From Ustulina deusta (lineage: Eukaryota; Ascomycota; Sordariomycetes; Xylariales; Xylariaceae): a stretch of DNA of 64,000 nt. The notes under the pieces are model-generated. The model saw nothing but the letters and a program-made list of their open reading frames with translations. It made no database searches and was not told the origin of the DNA. The stretch lies in NCBI GenBank assembly GCA_023159155.1, contig JAJNNX010000001.1, positions 558,001 to 622,000 of the forward strand, in the 5' to 3' direction. The first letter of the stretch is position 1; every line of letters starts with the position of its first letter. Positions 23,731 through 34,693 of the stretch are shown one piece after another. The translations under genes were made by a program, and so were the position numbers.

Positions 23731-24254
23731 GGTCCTCTCCGTCTGCCTTAGCATGCGAAAACGAGCAGCAGGAATAAGAGATGAGAGCCAGCTGCGTGGG
23801 AAGCCAAGGACGGCAAGAAATCTAGGGTGTGAGGGCAGCAATGCAGAAGCAATGGTAAGCAGGCGCACTGAGTACTGTTAATACAAATAAGCAATACTCG
23901 GGCTTGCATGTTTTGGCAGGGTTTTAGCGCTTACTTTTGCGATTAGAAATGCACAAGATGCATTGCTAACCTGCACGATGCCCTTATCATGCAGCCCTTC
24001 CGTAGCGAAACAGGACCGGGAGACTAGGACCGGGATTGTTTCACCTTATACGTATTAAACCTGAGTCCTATAATAGAATCATACAGGTCAAAGGTAACTA
24101 ACACCGAATATGCTCCATCTATTATTGTAACACTCGAAACGCTGCTTCTCACTTTGGTCTTGCTTGACTTGAACTCCTAGCACACCAAACCATCTTACAA
24201 AATCAACAAGAGCCCACGCAACATCAAATATTCAACTTTTCCTAAATTGGCCCA
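23731..24254. promoter_or_regulatory. Shared divergent promoter, P450-C / cupin
   Basis: A 524-bp spacer between start codons on opposite strands. The right part, before the cupin ATG, is CA-rich (ACAAAATCAACAAG, CACGCAACATC), as is usual for fungal 5' leaders. No specific operator recognised. Confidence 0.6.
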
Positions 24255-24827
24255 ATGCAAGACGCCAACTCCACAGAGCAGGGCGTTGTACCGCCCAATA
24301 AACTTCCACGTCCGAGGCGAGTTATTACAGCTCATACTGCGGCCGGAAAATCGATCTTTGATCCTAGCCTACCTGAAGAAACTCCAATACAGGTGCTCAG
24401 TGACAAAGCAGCCGCTTCTCTAGCATATTCTGTCCGGCTCCCGCCAACTTTTGCCGACGATGCAGATATTAGCAACTACACGACACTGCTGAATGATCCG
24501 CCCGGTATAACCATCTCCGATTCAGCAGTGTTGCGCTGGTACGACATAGGACCAGGTGTTGAGTCATCTCTGCATCGCACAATGTCTATAGATTATCTAG
24601 TTTTGTTATTCGGAGAGTTGGAACTCGTGCTTGATTCGGGCGAGACTCGCGCCCTTCGGCCAGGAGACGTTGTGATTCAGCGTGGTACTATGCATTCCTG
24701 GAAGAATAACACTTCCGAATGGGCTCGGACATTGGCTGTCACCATCCCTGTACGCAGCGTGATAGTTGGGGGTCAGAACGTCGGTGAGGATCTAGGAAGT
24801 ATTGAGGGCCTCAAGAAATCTGCATGA
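24255..24827 (+). CDS. Cupin-domain protein
   Basis: Intronless, 190 aa. A single cupin_2-type beta-barrel lies in the C-terminal half: a His in SSLHRTMSIDY, a Glu in LFGELELVLDSGE, then ALRPGDVVIQRGTMHSWKN with the second-motif His. These are the usual metal-ligand positions. Proteins of this size and layout are common in ascomycete metabolite clusters and have been assigned roles as small metalloenzymes such as decarboxylases or dehydratases. Which, if any, applies here cannot be read from sequence. There is no signal peptide. It is the rightmost gene of the enzyme block and is divergent from P450-C. Confidence 0.85.
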   Translation: MQDANSTEQGVVPPNKLPRPRRVITAHTAAGKSIFDPSLPEETPIQVLSDKAAASLAYSVRLPPTFADDADISNYTTLLNDPPGITISDSAVLRWYDIGPGVESSLHRTMSIDYLVLLFGELELVLDSGETRALRPGDVVIQRGTMHSWKNNTSEWARTLAVTIPVRSVIVGGQNVGEDLGSIEGLKKSA

Positions 24828-27108
24828 TGATGAGCGATAGGTCCTAATACTACATGAAATTCATTTTGTTACAGCGGGCGGCGTCCTTATACAGTGATTC
24901 CATACCCTTCTTGATCAATTTCATCATGCAGTTCTTTTCTGAAATAGTATCGGAGACACTTTTAGCGACTTAGTTCCTAGTTCATCGCGAATACGCTTCC
25001 CGCTTAGTATTATCTGATACCTAAAACGGAGTGAGTACTGAACCATGGACGGGTCTACGTGGAGACAGGTCTTGTAGCTTGTACATTGTAAAACGGTATA
25101 TAGACGCTATGGTACAATTGTAGATGTTGTTTTATCGCTTTCTGCTTTAGGTCCAAGGTAGTTGGTGACAGTATCCGGATGATAACCGTGGTTGAGGTGT
25201 TTCTTAGTAAAAGTTGTTGGCTAGAGTATATATGATACAAGCTGAGGGCTCCGTCTACTTTTGTGGCATCTTATAAACAGTATATAAAACCAATTTCCTT
25301 AATTCCTAAGAGGTTTTCCTTAAAAAGCGTTAACCACACTAATCACTATTTGCAATATGCTTTTTAAATAACAAATACTTCATTATTTAAATTATTTTTA
25401 ACAATTGTTGGAGGTTGGAGAAGACTTTATAGCGTCTGTGAATCGGTGGACGTGAAAGGGATTTGGGAATACCTGAGCAAGTACTGGGCGAGTATGAAGC
25501 GTACGGAAGAGTGTACGGTTCGTTGATGGTGAGGCAAGTCACAAACTGAGCTTGAAAATGTTCCCGGCATTTGACGGGTTTGTTCTCTTCAAGACAATGA
25601 TGTGATAGCAGAGTGAGCATATGGTACTAGTATTGCTGGAGTCAGCCCCCGAAACGAAGTTGGGATTGTGAATAAAGGCAGGTTGGCAATGTGTTAATTG
25701 GATACAAGTGTCAAGTAGTGGTATAGAAACCTTGAGGGTTAGAAGTTGTGGGATCCAAAAAATGCAGTCCCCAGTCACGCATTCGTGACCTATCCTGAAA
25801 CGCCTAGACCTGATTGACCCTAGTGATCTTGGATGCCTGGTCCAAATGGAAGTGAAGTGCCGCCCGCCTGTCTTGCGTAGCACTCGATGAGGAAATTCCA
25901 TACTTCGACAGGATCCAAGATTACACAATCCCTCGCCCCCTCGTGATCCGCACATCGCCCGTAACCACACGTTATAACGAGGGAGGGTTTCTGGTCTCGC
26001 ACCGTTTCCTGTCGGAGAGAATGAAGCATAGGTCTACGTTGGAGCAACTCGGCTACCTAGCTAATTTAATTCCCAACTTGTTATTTGCTTACCCGGCACC
26101 TGAATTGCCACGTTAGCGGAGTTGCTAGTCCAAATGAACACTGTGACGATGGTTGCAAGTGTCGTCCGGGGCCAATATCGGCGTGATCCCTCGAGACTGT
26201 GAAGGCAAGAGACTACACAGCAATCCCTGTATTATTTAATAATACTTAGGCTACCTCAACGAAGCTTGCAATGGAGCAATTGTGGTTGTAGGAATTAAGG
26301 GCCGGGTGAAACACATTTTCTCATGTTTTTGGCTTACAGGCTATTTTAGGGAGTTAAATCCCTCCGCTCCCCGATATTCATAATATAAAATGTGCCATGA
26401 TCAAGGCTCGCTAGAACAAAGGCGGCAGAATCTATTTAGGAATCACAAACCATGTCATTTAAACACTCGTTAACACAGGTCCAGATACCTCTGAAGAGCT
26501 AATTACTGAGTACCCGACTCGCCACCTAATGATATCTATAAAAAATTCGGCTTATTTAGCTCTAATAATAGATATTTTTATGACATGAAAAATCGTACAT
26601 GTTTAACAATAGTTAGTCTAGTTTTTCTTTTTTTTTCCTTCTTTTTTAAGCTTAAAAACACAGCATATAAAAATCTAGAAGCTAAATATACTATAGAACC
26701 CCAAAACAAGAAACATTATATCAATTGATTTTAAACAGGCTTTACTGCTTAGTTATTGTTAGCGCCTACCGAGTCCGCTAGTTCCTATGGGAAAGCATAT
26801 TAGAGCAGGAACCAGTAAAGAAAAAGAACAGAACAAGTTGTGCTAGCGTAGGTAAGCGTGGTCAGCAATTTGCTAACGATAGGGCGATGGCAAGGGTGGC
26901 TTTCCGCGAGTAACAGCTGCTTGAAAGGCTTGGACGTTATATAGATATCTATCTGTTCTAATGAACTTGAGGTAGTACAAGTAGGATGACTAGGTACAAG
27001 CCTAGCCATCAATCAGTAACGACAAGAGTCCATAATTACCATATATTATATGTATTCACGGCCAACTACGTATCAAACGAGGCTAGATGTTTGCACACTA
27101 CTGCGTGA
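24828..27108. other. Gene-poor spacer right of the enzyme cluster
   Basis: About 2.3 kb with no convincing gene. AT-rich patches at about 25260-25400 and 26500-26760 look mildly RIP-like. A minus-strand open frame at 25539-25970 has no recognisable domain. It marks the right border of the tailoring cluster. Confidence 0.6.
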
Positions 27109-27627
27109 GTGTTTACTCCGCTATATCTACGGCTGCCAATCAGACCATACTTCTGCCGAGATCATATTGAGACGGTTATTGAAAGCTTCTTAGAGTATTT
27201 TGATCGAGATATGGAGAGCTTCAGCTGTGAAGACGCTCTTGACTGCTTGTTTGCCATCTATAAGGTCAGCTTTTTCCCTGCTGAAGATCGCCCACAAGTG
27301 TATCGTCATTTTCCAATTTGACTACCCTATGCGCAGGAGCTACAAAAGATCTTCGTCGTCAACATTACCACCCAAGTCATCGAAGCCCATATTATCCGCG
27401 GCTTTGAGGACATCTTTTCTTCCCTCGTCGTCAATGGCATGTCGAATATCCAACGCAGCTATTGTACTATTTCTCTGGCTGTCGAGGAGGAAGCTGAGCA
27501 CCGCGGTATCATGAACGAAGTCCACAGGCGCGAGAAAAAACCAACCAGGTTACCATCTCGCCCTTATGATTCAACGGCCATGGCACGACGACAAGGGATA
27601 ACCACTCGGCCGCGTATCTCATATTAA
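27109..27627 (+). pseudogene. Relic of dynamin-like GTPase C-terminus (GED)
   Basis: Two in-phase pieces, about 27109-27264 and 27337-27627, are joined by a clean 72-bp intron (GTCAGC..GCGCAG). The joined sequence contains EDALDCLFAIYK then ELQKIFVVNITTQVIEAH and IIRGFEDIFSSLVV. That resembles the GTPase effector domain of fungal dynamin/Mx-like proteins, which interrupts at a similar place with an AYYKVA-like segment. There is no GTPase domain, and the open frame starts right after a TGA without an ATG. After GFEDIFSSLVV the expected C-terminus degenerates. I take it as a 5'-deleted gene fragment. Its stop overlaps the end of the convergent ankyrin gene by 9 bp. Confidence 0.6.
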
Positions 27628-29043
27628 CCATAATGAATTGTACGCCCAATGTTGGCTAGCCCAGGCTGGATCATCATCTAGGATAACATCTCGGCGTACG
27701 CCCTCATGCACCAAGACATCTTGCATCGAAGATAGCCCATGCACACCAGCTACCATCATGGCCAATCCGCCTGTCTCGGGAGTGTCAAGCCTAGCACCGT
27801 GATCTCTTAAGAGCCGAAACATGTTCAGATGCTCTTTAAATACTGCCAAAACGATTGGGGGCGGATAACCCTCGTTGGGGTCGACACCGCGATCTAATAA
27901 GATATTGGCCACAGCAACCCGACCCTTCCATACAGCTGTCATCAAAGCATTGTTCCGATCAAGTGTTTTATAAGTAGGGTCTGCGTTGGAATCCAATAGC
28001 ATCCTAAGAATCGTGTCGTTGCCACCCTTAATGGCCCGTATGATGGGTGTAGAATACAAATCCTCGATGTTTGGTGACACACCCTTATTGAGCAAATAGC
28101 GCACCATTTCTACCTTCCCATCCTGCACGTTCATCATCAGCTGTCCTTTCACATCCATCGCACGATCGTGGTAGAACGGCGGCAATAAAAGAGCAGCTCG
28201 CTCAAAGTCGTTCGGGCACGAGGCGCATCCTAACACTATTGCAAGAGGCCGAGAATGCATCGCCTCGTCGCCTGATTTGAACCATTCCACTAGTATCGTG
28301 TCGAGCACGAAATTGAAGACAGCTTGCTGATTACAAGTGTTTGCTCGGTCACTGTAAGCACTGTTGACTATAAGCATTCGATGTGCAACGAGGACTGGAA
28401 GCGTGCCTGCGTTACAATACTGAGGGGTACACAAGAGGAGTAGCTTGATCATTTCAAGGTTTCCTTGCATCGAAGCTGCGCTCAGTGCAGAGCCGAAAAC
28501 TTGGCTGTCAAACGAGAGCCCGTCGGGATTCCTGCAGTATGGGACGCCCTTTGCGATTAGATGTGCAATGTGATCCTTCCGCCCGAGATAGGCTGCGGCA
28601 ACGAAGAAATCCGCCTCCGTGTTCGCGTTATCGCATCCATCCGAATCGTCGGGCTTGATGGTCGGTTTCCAAAGCAGGGGATAGACATTCGCCGTAATAG
28701 CGAGGCAGACGAGGGAGCTGAGATATGTCAACTCGCTATCTGGTCCATCAATAGCTCGCGCGGCAAGGCGGATGCGACCAAGCCGGGATGTAGGCGTGGG
28801 CTGTTCCCTTAATGCCTGATACATCAAATACGAGTGAAGATATGGAACCGACTGCCGGGCCGGGGACCGTGTTAGTGGCTCCGTGAAATCAGTGCAACGG
28901 GCAAACGCGCTTAGGAGACGGAGACGAAAAATGGAATCATCAATGAAGTATCTGAATAGTTCTGCGAGCAGCGTGAGTGTGTAATTCAGGGGGAGTCTAT
29001 TGCAAGCCCATTTCCGGTTCGCAGACCTGAGGAAGGGTTGCAT
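27619..29043 (-). CDS. Ankyrin-repeat protein
   Basis: About 474 aa if started at ATG 29043 (MQPFLRSANRKW). Residues from about 150 onward hold degenerate then clearer ankyrin repeats: NTEADFFVAAAYLGRKDHI, SALSAASMQGNLEMIKLLL, VQDGKVEMVRYLLNKGVSPN, STPIIRAIKGGNDTILRMLL and NALMTAVWKGRVAVANILL. The N-terminus (LTLLAELFRYFIDDSIFRLR) is helical and of unknown type. The 5' end is uncertain: the frame stays open upstream, and CTAACC followed by TTAATGCAG just before it looks like an intron end, so a short upstream exon may exist. Such proteins are abundant in ascomycetes and act as protein-binding scaffolds; no specific role can be given. Confidence 0.78.
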   Translation of the reverse strand: MQPFLRSANRKWACNRLPLNYTLTLLAELFRYFIDDSIFRLRLLSAFARCTDFTEPLTRSPARQSVPYLHSYLMYQALREQPTPTSRLGRIRLAARAIDGPDSELTYLSSLVCLAITANVYPLLWKPTIKPDDSDGCDNANTEADFFVAAAYLGRKDHIAHLIAKGVPYCRNPDGLSFDSQVFGSALSAASMQGNLEMIKLLLLCTPQYCNAGTLPVLVAHRMLIVNSAYSDRANTCNQQAVFNFVLDTILVEWFKSGDEAMHSRPLAIVLGCASCPNDFERAALLLPPFYHDRAMDVKGQLMMNVQDGKVEMVRYLLNKGVSPNIEDLYSTPIIRAIKGGNDTILRMLLDSNADPTYKTLDRNNALMTAVWKGRVAVANILLDRGVDPNEGYPPPIVLAVFKEHLNMFRLLRDHGARLDTPETGGLAMMVAGVHGLSSMQDVLVHEGVRRDVILDDDPAWASQHWAYNSLWLI

Positions 29044-30292
29044 CGCTGTGTATCCCACTGCATTAATTGGTTAGGTATTGTGAAAAAAAAGGGGTCACCA
29101 GGGCAACCCGCTGCCAATAGACTCTTCTGCCAACCAGATGCCCGAGGTCTCAATGATAAAGTGAGTGTCAAGCAAAAAATGATGCCAACCCGGAAAGAGG
29201 AGAGTCATGGTAAAAGCCTTTGAGAAAAAAATAAAAGAAAAAAAAAGGAAGAAAAGAAAAGAGAGAAAAAAGACGAGCGGATATGAGTTGTATCCCTAAA
29301 TTGGATAACGTAGCAAACAAGCAAGATGAAGCCACACCACCTAGATAGGCCTAGCTAGCTCTGGATGGTGTTGTGTGGCACGACATTCCTGTTCTACTCT
29401 ACACCATAGAGCAGGTAACGGACGTGGAGTCTTCTGAGACAGATGACGTTGGTGATCATGGGCCAGATGTAGTGCATTCTCACCGCTCAAATAATGAGAA
29501 GCAACGAAGCTAGAGATAATGGATAGACTAATAATCAACAACCAACTATTCGCCTGAATTATTGTGTACCGAGCAGCAACCTCTGTTATGCTTACGACCC
29601 CGGTGAACATATTAGCAAGCTGGAGGGCAGCGCGTATTTTGAATCACCACACCAAGGTTCCCGACATTCAGATAATGTCTACCAGAAGCGCCGAAGGCTC
29701 TCAATTTTTTTAAAATGTGGTAATGGGAGAATACCTCGACGGATTAAGGAAACTCGATGAACCTCCCCTCTTTTGTATACCTGCATGTAGTTGAGGCTGG
29801 CATGACGAGGGTACCTAAAGATGTGCCGACGATTAGCACGGTCTACAGCCGAGACCTTGGGTAGCGTGGTGTGCAACAGCGAGGGCTAGGCAGCTGGGTC
29901 CACTATGACGGATACATGTCGCAGTCTAATTACCTGTAGACGTCACTCTGCCCCTCTATAACCCCTCTAACAGCGATACTGACATGATGAAGGTAAGATG
30001 CATCTGCAGTGGAATCAGGTGAGTCTCCAAATCGCTTGGGACAAGAATCGGCTTGAAAGCACAGACACAGCTTGTATTACCACCTCAATGTCCCAATTCC
30101 GTCATCTCTCGTTCCCGACACCGCTCTGTAATATTACCTTATCCCACGGATACCCCTATTTCCAAAAGGTATTCGCTGTAGGTGGTTAACGTGAGCGAAG
30201 CAACTGCAGTAACATAAAAAGGGGCAAGTTTATTATTAATCCAGCCCAGGTACCACATCAGAGGCTTCTTTCCATCCGCCGCCATCATCGAT
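29044..30292. other. Intergenic with polypurine stretch
   Basis: About 1.25 kb. Positions 29222-29273 are almost pure purine (A/G) with a single T. An 89-codon minus frame (29341-29610) encodes one hydrophobic stretch but has no other support. No gene called. Confidence 0.6.
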
Positions 30293-31149
30293 ATGGCTTC
30301 GCTGGCAGTTCAGCTGAGGGGTTCGTGTCAGTGCGGTCGCAACCAGTATGCCATCCAAGTTCCCAGCGCCTCGTCCAGCCTAGCCCGGGTTATATTTGAT
30401 TCAGATGCAAACCACCGTATGTAGTCTTTCTTCCCCTCTTGCCTGGCTTCTATGCCTCACTTGCACCCCTCGCATCGGACGAGCGCGCCCGCGTTATTTC
30501 TGATGGCGACTGAAAGTAGAACCGCATGATAGGCCTTTCTTCCGCGTCGCCCCTGTCCGCCTTTATCCGTGTCCCCTTACTTTGGTTTCATAGCGAAGTC
30601 TTTCCCTTCTTCCCCGACGAGACACGGTCGAATATCCGCCGCCAGTATGCCCCCCCGGCCGAACCTCATACTCAGCGAAGCTTCTGTGGTTACTGTGGCA
30701 CGCCACTGTCATACTGGTCTGAAGAGCCGCAAGGCGAAGCTGAGTATATCCAATTGACCCTCGGAAGTCTCCTCACGGACGACCTGCACAGCCTCCAAGA
30801 CTTGGGTTTGCTTCCCGATGATGCCGACCCAGACGAGATGGAGATTGTCCTTTCTGTTGTCCCAGAACCCGGTCGCGAGCTGATTGGCCGTGATATCACA
30901 AGTATTCCCTGGTTCGACAGTCTCATTTCGGGCAGCCGCTTAGGCAAGATACACACCACAAAGGGTGTTCGACAGAGCCGAGACAGAACCCGTCGTGTGG
31001 AGTTCGAGGTCACCGAGTGGACAGCCGATGATGAGAATGAGAGAGGCGAGGGAGAAGCATACGCATCGGAATCGTCCACCCCGGGCAAGAGGAAGAGGCT
31101 AGATACCGACGATGACAACATCTGGATGTCCACTCCATCGGCCGCCTAG
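30293..31149 (+). CDS. GFA / CENP-V-type zinc-fold protein
   Basis: Two exons, 30293-30416 and 30533-31149 (intron 116 bp, GTATGT donor), give 246 aa. The first zinc pair is GSCQCG (C12, C14) and the second is FCGYCGTPLSYW, as in the GFA (glutathione-dependent formaldehyde-activating/CENP-V) fold. Between them the usual CHCxxC cluster is absent: the region reads VIFDSDANH before the intron and SAFIRVPLLWFHSEVFPFF after it. The C-terminus is a charged, low-complexity extension ending with a basic GKRKRLD segment that could be a nuclear signal. Loss of the central cysteines argues against the classical glutathione-adduct chemistry. This variant seems to be a fungal subgroup of unknown function. 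Confidence 0.82.
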
Positions 31150-32570
31150 CTCTATCCCGCCATTGACCAAGCAGAACACGGCACCCCCGTGCAATCAGGC
31201 TCAGTGGAACAACGGGAGACGGGACCATTCTGCAATACGACGCTAATTTTGCGGCAATGATCAGCAGCGCGCATAGTCGTTCCGTTTCGCTGAGGTGACA
31301 TCGCAACTAGTATATCAGAATTGCCACCTTTCTTACGAGTCCAGCTCCCCAAGTTTCATATCGCTGGGATTTCGTTCATTAAAACCTAGGGAAAGAATCT
31401 CGCTAGTAGGCTAATTTAGTAGCTTGAATGGCAAAAATCATGTGCATCAAATTGGGAGTTTACATAAGTTAGAAAAACGAACGGCTAAGGGAACCAAGGT
31501 AATCGAAGTACTGAGCTTTCTTGGAAGTTGATTCAGCGCCATGCGGATTCAATTGCCTCGCTCGGCTGTTTCTGTCTCAGCTGTTTTCACATGTCCAGGC
31601 GCTTCAGAGTTCGTAGCCTACATTTTCCACGTTTCAATTCATGTTAATATTTCGCAACCTTTACGAGAGCTGTATGAAATGGGAAAGGGAACTCCGACCC
31701 GAAGCAACGACAAGGATCCCAAAGCGAGATAGGTATACCTATCAGAGAAAGCAACAATGGGCAGGGGATCCTTTTCACGTTACAGGATATGCTGAAATTC
31801 AGGGTTTGTGGCATACTTAACTTATTCGAAACGACCTTCATACTGCGCATACAGATTATTGAGGGGACCAAACTCAACACTGCCTACCTATGTAAGACCA
31901 GGCTCCCACGTCTCCCCCACAGTCCCGAGCGTGAGGGACAGCTCTACCCGAGAATGGCAATCCGCAATGCGGCTATCGGCCAGCTTCCCCATGATAATTT
32001 ACCCGAAGTTCTCACGACCCTTCGGGGCGGGCAACTCACGGCTTCTCAGCGATTCGGAGTTGCGGGCCGTCGCAACCGTCTTGCAAAGTTGCCGCCATGC
32101 AGTAACCTGATTGTGGGGGTTCTTCAAACTACTGCGAAGGACCCTGTACTTATTTCGCAATATTGCTCTGCGCTTGGTGAAGATAGTTACCCCGCGGCGG
32201 GGACCGTCACGCTGTGTCGAGCGAGTTGCTGAAAGCCCATCGCATTGTAGGGTACAAGGCTCTTTATTTTCGGCTGTCAAATCCGAGGCGGGAGAGTCGG
32301 GAAATCGTAGGGTCAAATGACTGCCCTAGAAAATGGATTCTAAAGATATAAGGATGGTGCGGTCCGCCTCCGCCAGGTTAGAATCTCGTTATGAGCTTTT
32401 AGACCTGTCCCCTCTCCCCTCTACAGTACAAAGACTGAAGCCAACGGATGGCTTGGCGAAGTATCGGCCAACACATATAACCGTTCTTCCAGACGAGATC
32501 AAGACGATATCCCAAGCGCCTCAAATAGCCTAGTCACGGCCGCCTCCTCTTTTTTGATCTGCTGACCAAC
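31150..32570. other. Intergenic, upstream of GH1 gene
   Basis: About 1.4 kb. Several overlapping short frames (for example 31789-32232) show no domain, signal peptide or codon bias. Contains the promoter of the beta-glucosidase. No gene seen. Confidence 0.6.
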
Positions 32571-34104
32571 ATGTCGTTACCTTCAGACTTCCAATGGGGG
32601 TTTGCCACGGCTGCGTAAGTTACGCCTTCAAACCAGCTGAAGCATCTGCCGAGACTGCGGGATCCCTGGCCCCAAAGATGATTTTCAAGCTAACTCCGAC
32701 ATAACTCGCATTAGCTTCCAAGTCGAGGGCGCCACGGAAAAAGAGGGGCGTGGCCCGACCATATGGGACAAGTTCTGTGCGATCGAGGGGAAAATTGCCG
32801 ACAAGAGCGATGGGTCTATTGCTTGCGATTCATATAACCGGACCGCTGAAGATATTGCTCTCTTGAGGACCGTGAAAGCGAAGGCGTATCGTTTCTCCTT
32901 GTCCTGGGCTCGAATTATCCCCCTCGGCGGCCGCAACGATCCTATCAATCAAAAAGGCATTGACCATTATGCCAAGTTCGTCGATGACTTACTAGAGGCT
33001 GGCATTACACCCTTTATCACATTACTGCATTGGGATGTCCCAGACGGCCTTGAACAGCGATATGGCGGTCTTCTAAACAGGGAAGAGTTTCCACTTGATT
33101 TCGAACATTATGCCCGTGTAGTATTTAAGGCAATCCCCAAGTGCAAGAACTGGATTACCTTCAACGAACCTTTTTGCAGCTCTATTCTCGGCTATAATAC
33201 CGGTCTCTTCGCACCGGGACACACTTCTGACCGGACTAAATTCCCTGTCGGTGATTCCAGCCGCGAGCCTTGGGCAGTCGGCCATAATATCCTAGTAGCT
33301 CATGGCAGAGCCGTAAAGGTGTACCGCGAAGAATTCAAGCCCGCGGATAAGGGTCAAATCGGCATCACGCTGAACGGAGACTGGGCCTACCCCTGGGACC
33401 CCGAGGATCCCGAGGATGTCGCCGCCGCCGATCGCAAGATCGAATTTGCCATCTCGTGGTTTGCCGATCCCGTCTACTTCGGAAAGTACCCCGATTCCAT
33501 GCGCAAACAGCTCGGCGATCGTCTGCCGGAGTTCACCCCGGAGGAGGCCGCGCTCGTCAAAGGCTCGAACGACTTCTACGGCATGAACCACTACACCGCC
33601 GACTACGTCAAGCACGGGACCGGAGAGGCGGCGCCGGACGATTTCCTCGGCAATCTGACGACGCATTCCACCAACAAGCACGGCGAGGTCATCGGCCCCG
33701 AGACGCAGTCGTTCTGGCTGCGGCCGAACCCGCAGGGCTTCCGCAACCTGATCAACTGGCTGAGCAAGCGCTACGGGTACCCGCCCATCTACGTGACGGA
33801 GAACGGCACGAGCATCAAGGGCGAGAACGACCTGTCGTTCGCGCAGATCCTTGACGACCAGTTCCGCGTCGACTACTTCCGCGACTACGTCCGCGCCATG
33901 GCCGCCGCCGTCGCCGACGACGGCTGCGACGTCAGGGGATACATGGCCTGGTCCCTCATGGACAACTTCGAGTGGGCCGAGGGCTACGAGACCCGCTTCG
34001 GCGTCACCTTCGTCGACTACGACAACGGCCAGAAGAGAACCCCCAAGAAGAGCGCCATGGAGATGCATAAGATCTTCGCCGAGGTCATTAAGGCGGAAGA
34101 GTAG
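32571..34104 (+). CDS. GH1 beta-glucosidase, intracellular
   Basis: Two exons, 32571-32614 and 32715-34104 (intron 100 bp), give 477 aa. It starts MSLPSDFQWGFATAAFQVEG, the usual GH1 N-terminus, without a signal peptide, so it is cytosolic. The acid/base glutamate is in TFNEP (E166) and the nucleophile in TENG (E377). The aglycone/glucose-binding HWDVP and WSLMDNFEWAEGY motifs are intact. It hydrolyses beta-glucosidic bonds of cellobiose or plant and self-made glucosides. Composition shifts strongly along the gene: the first half uses mixed codons, while from about 33480 to the stop nearly every codon ends in G or C. A long open frame on the opposite strand is a by-product of this GC bias. 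Confidence 0.96.
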
Positions 34105-34693
34105 CGGCGACAAGTCTGCGACGGTTAAAGGTGGTGGGGGGGCAAGGGGGCAAGGGCAATCGGTGGCTGGGTATGGTCGGTTGGTCGGTCGGTCGGTCGG
34201 GTTGGACACATCTACGCGAATGAAATGTATACACTACCTACGGAAATAGATTGGATCCTCCGTACGCTTTTACGAAATCATGATACCTCTGGGCATATAG
34301 GGGCACACCGGGAATAAATATAGCTGGGCTTTCTATTCTTGCTCCTCCCGGACCAAGTGCTGGGATGTGATCTACCGGGAGGGGCGCGTAAGTCATGAGC
34401 AATGTAGCTGGCGAAAGCGAGCAGATTGATTGGAGGGGGTTGGAGTTTGTGGTAAGACTTGATAACATCGACTTGCTTCAATTTTGCTCCAATATTGAAT
34501 AAATACCTGCATTGAGTCATCATCCATCTCCTACAATTCCCATACCTGCAGCCGCGATGTCAAGCCTTCGAGGGTATATGCCATAGACAAAATAACCTCT
34601 GTAACCCGCGTCGCTAGTCTAATTAACTATTAAATCCCGCCGTCTCAAATTACGATTTATGTGAATTTCACGAGCGATAGCTTGCGAACGGGC
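34105..34693. other. Intergenic, convergent 3' ends
   Basis: About 590 bp between the GH1 and MFS stop codons. A GC-rich start includes four GGTC units at 34183-34198 and runs of G. Nothing else seen. Confidence 0.7.

Noticed and set aside
17125..24254. TOXE tox-box (ATCTCNCGNA) sites in cluster promoters
   Set aside because: No convincing match was found by eye in the positions checked; a computed search would be needed.
25539..26047. Possible third copy of the paralogous small-protein family, from a vague resemblance of non-coding flanks (GGATCC context) to 39.9-40.1 kb
   Set aside because: No HW or FCxTWV block could be found in any frame; the similarity is too weak.
29341..29610. 89-codon minus frame with one hydrophobic segment
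   Set aside because: No conservation clue, no splice or promoter context; probably chance.
33292..34209. 305-codon minus-strand frame opposite the GH1 gene
   Set aside because: It is a mirror of GC-ending codons in the real gene, rich in Val/Ala/Asp with no domain.
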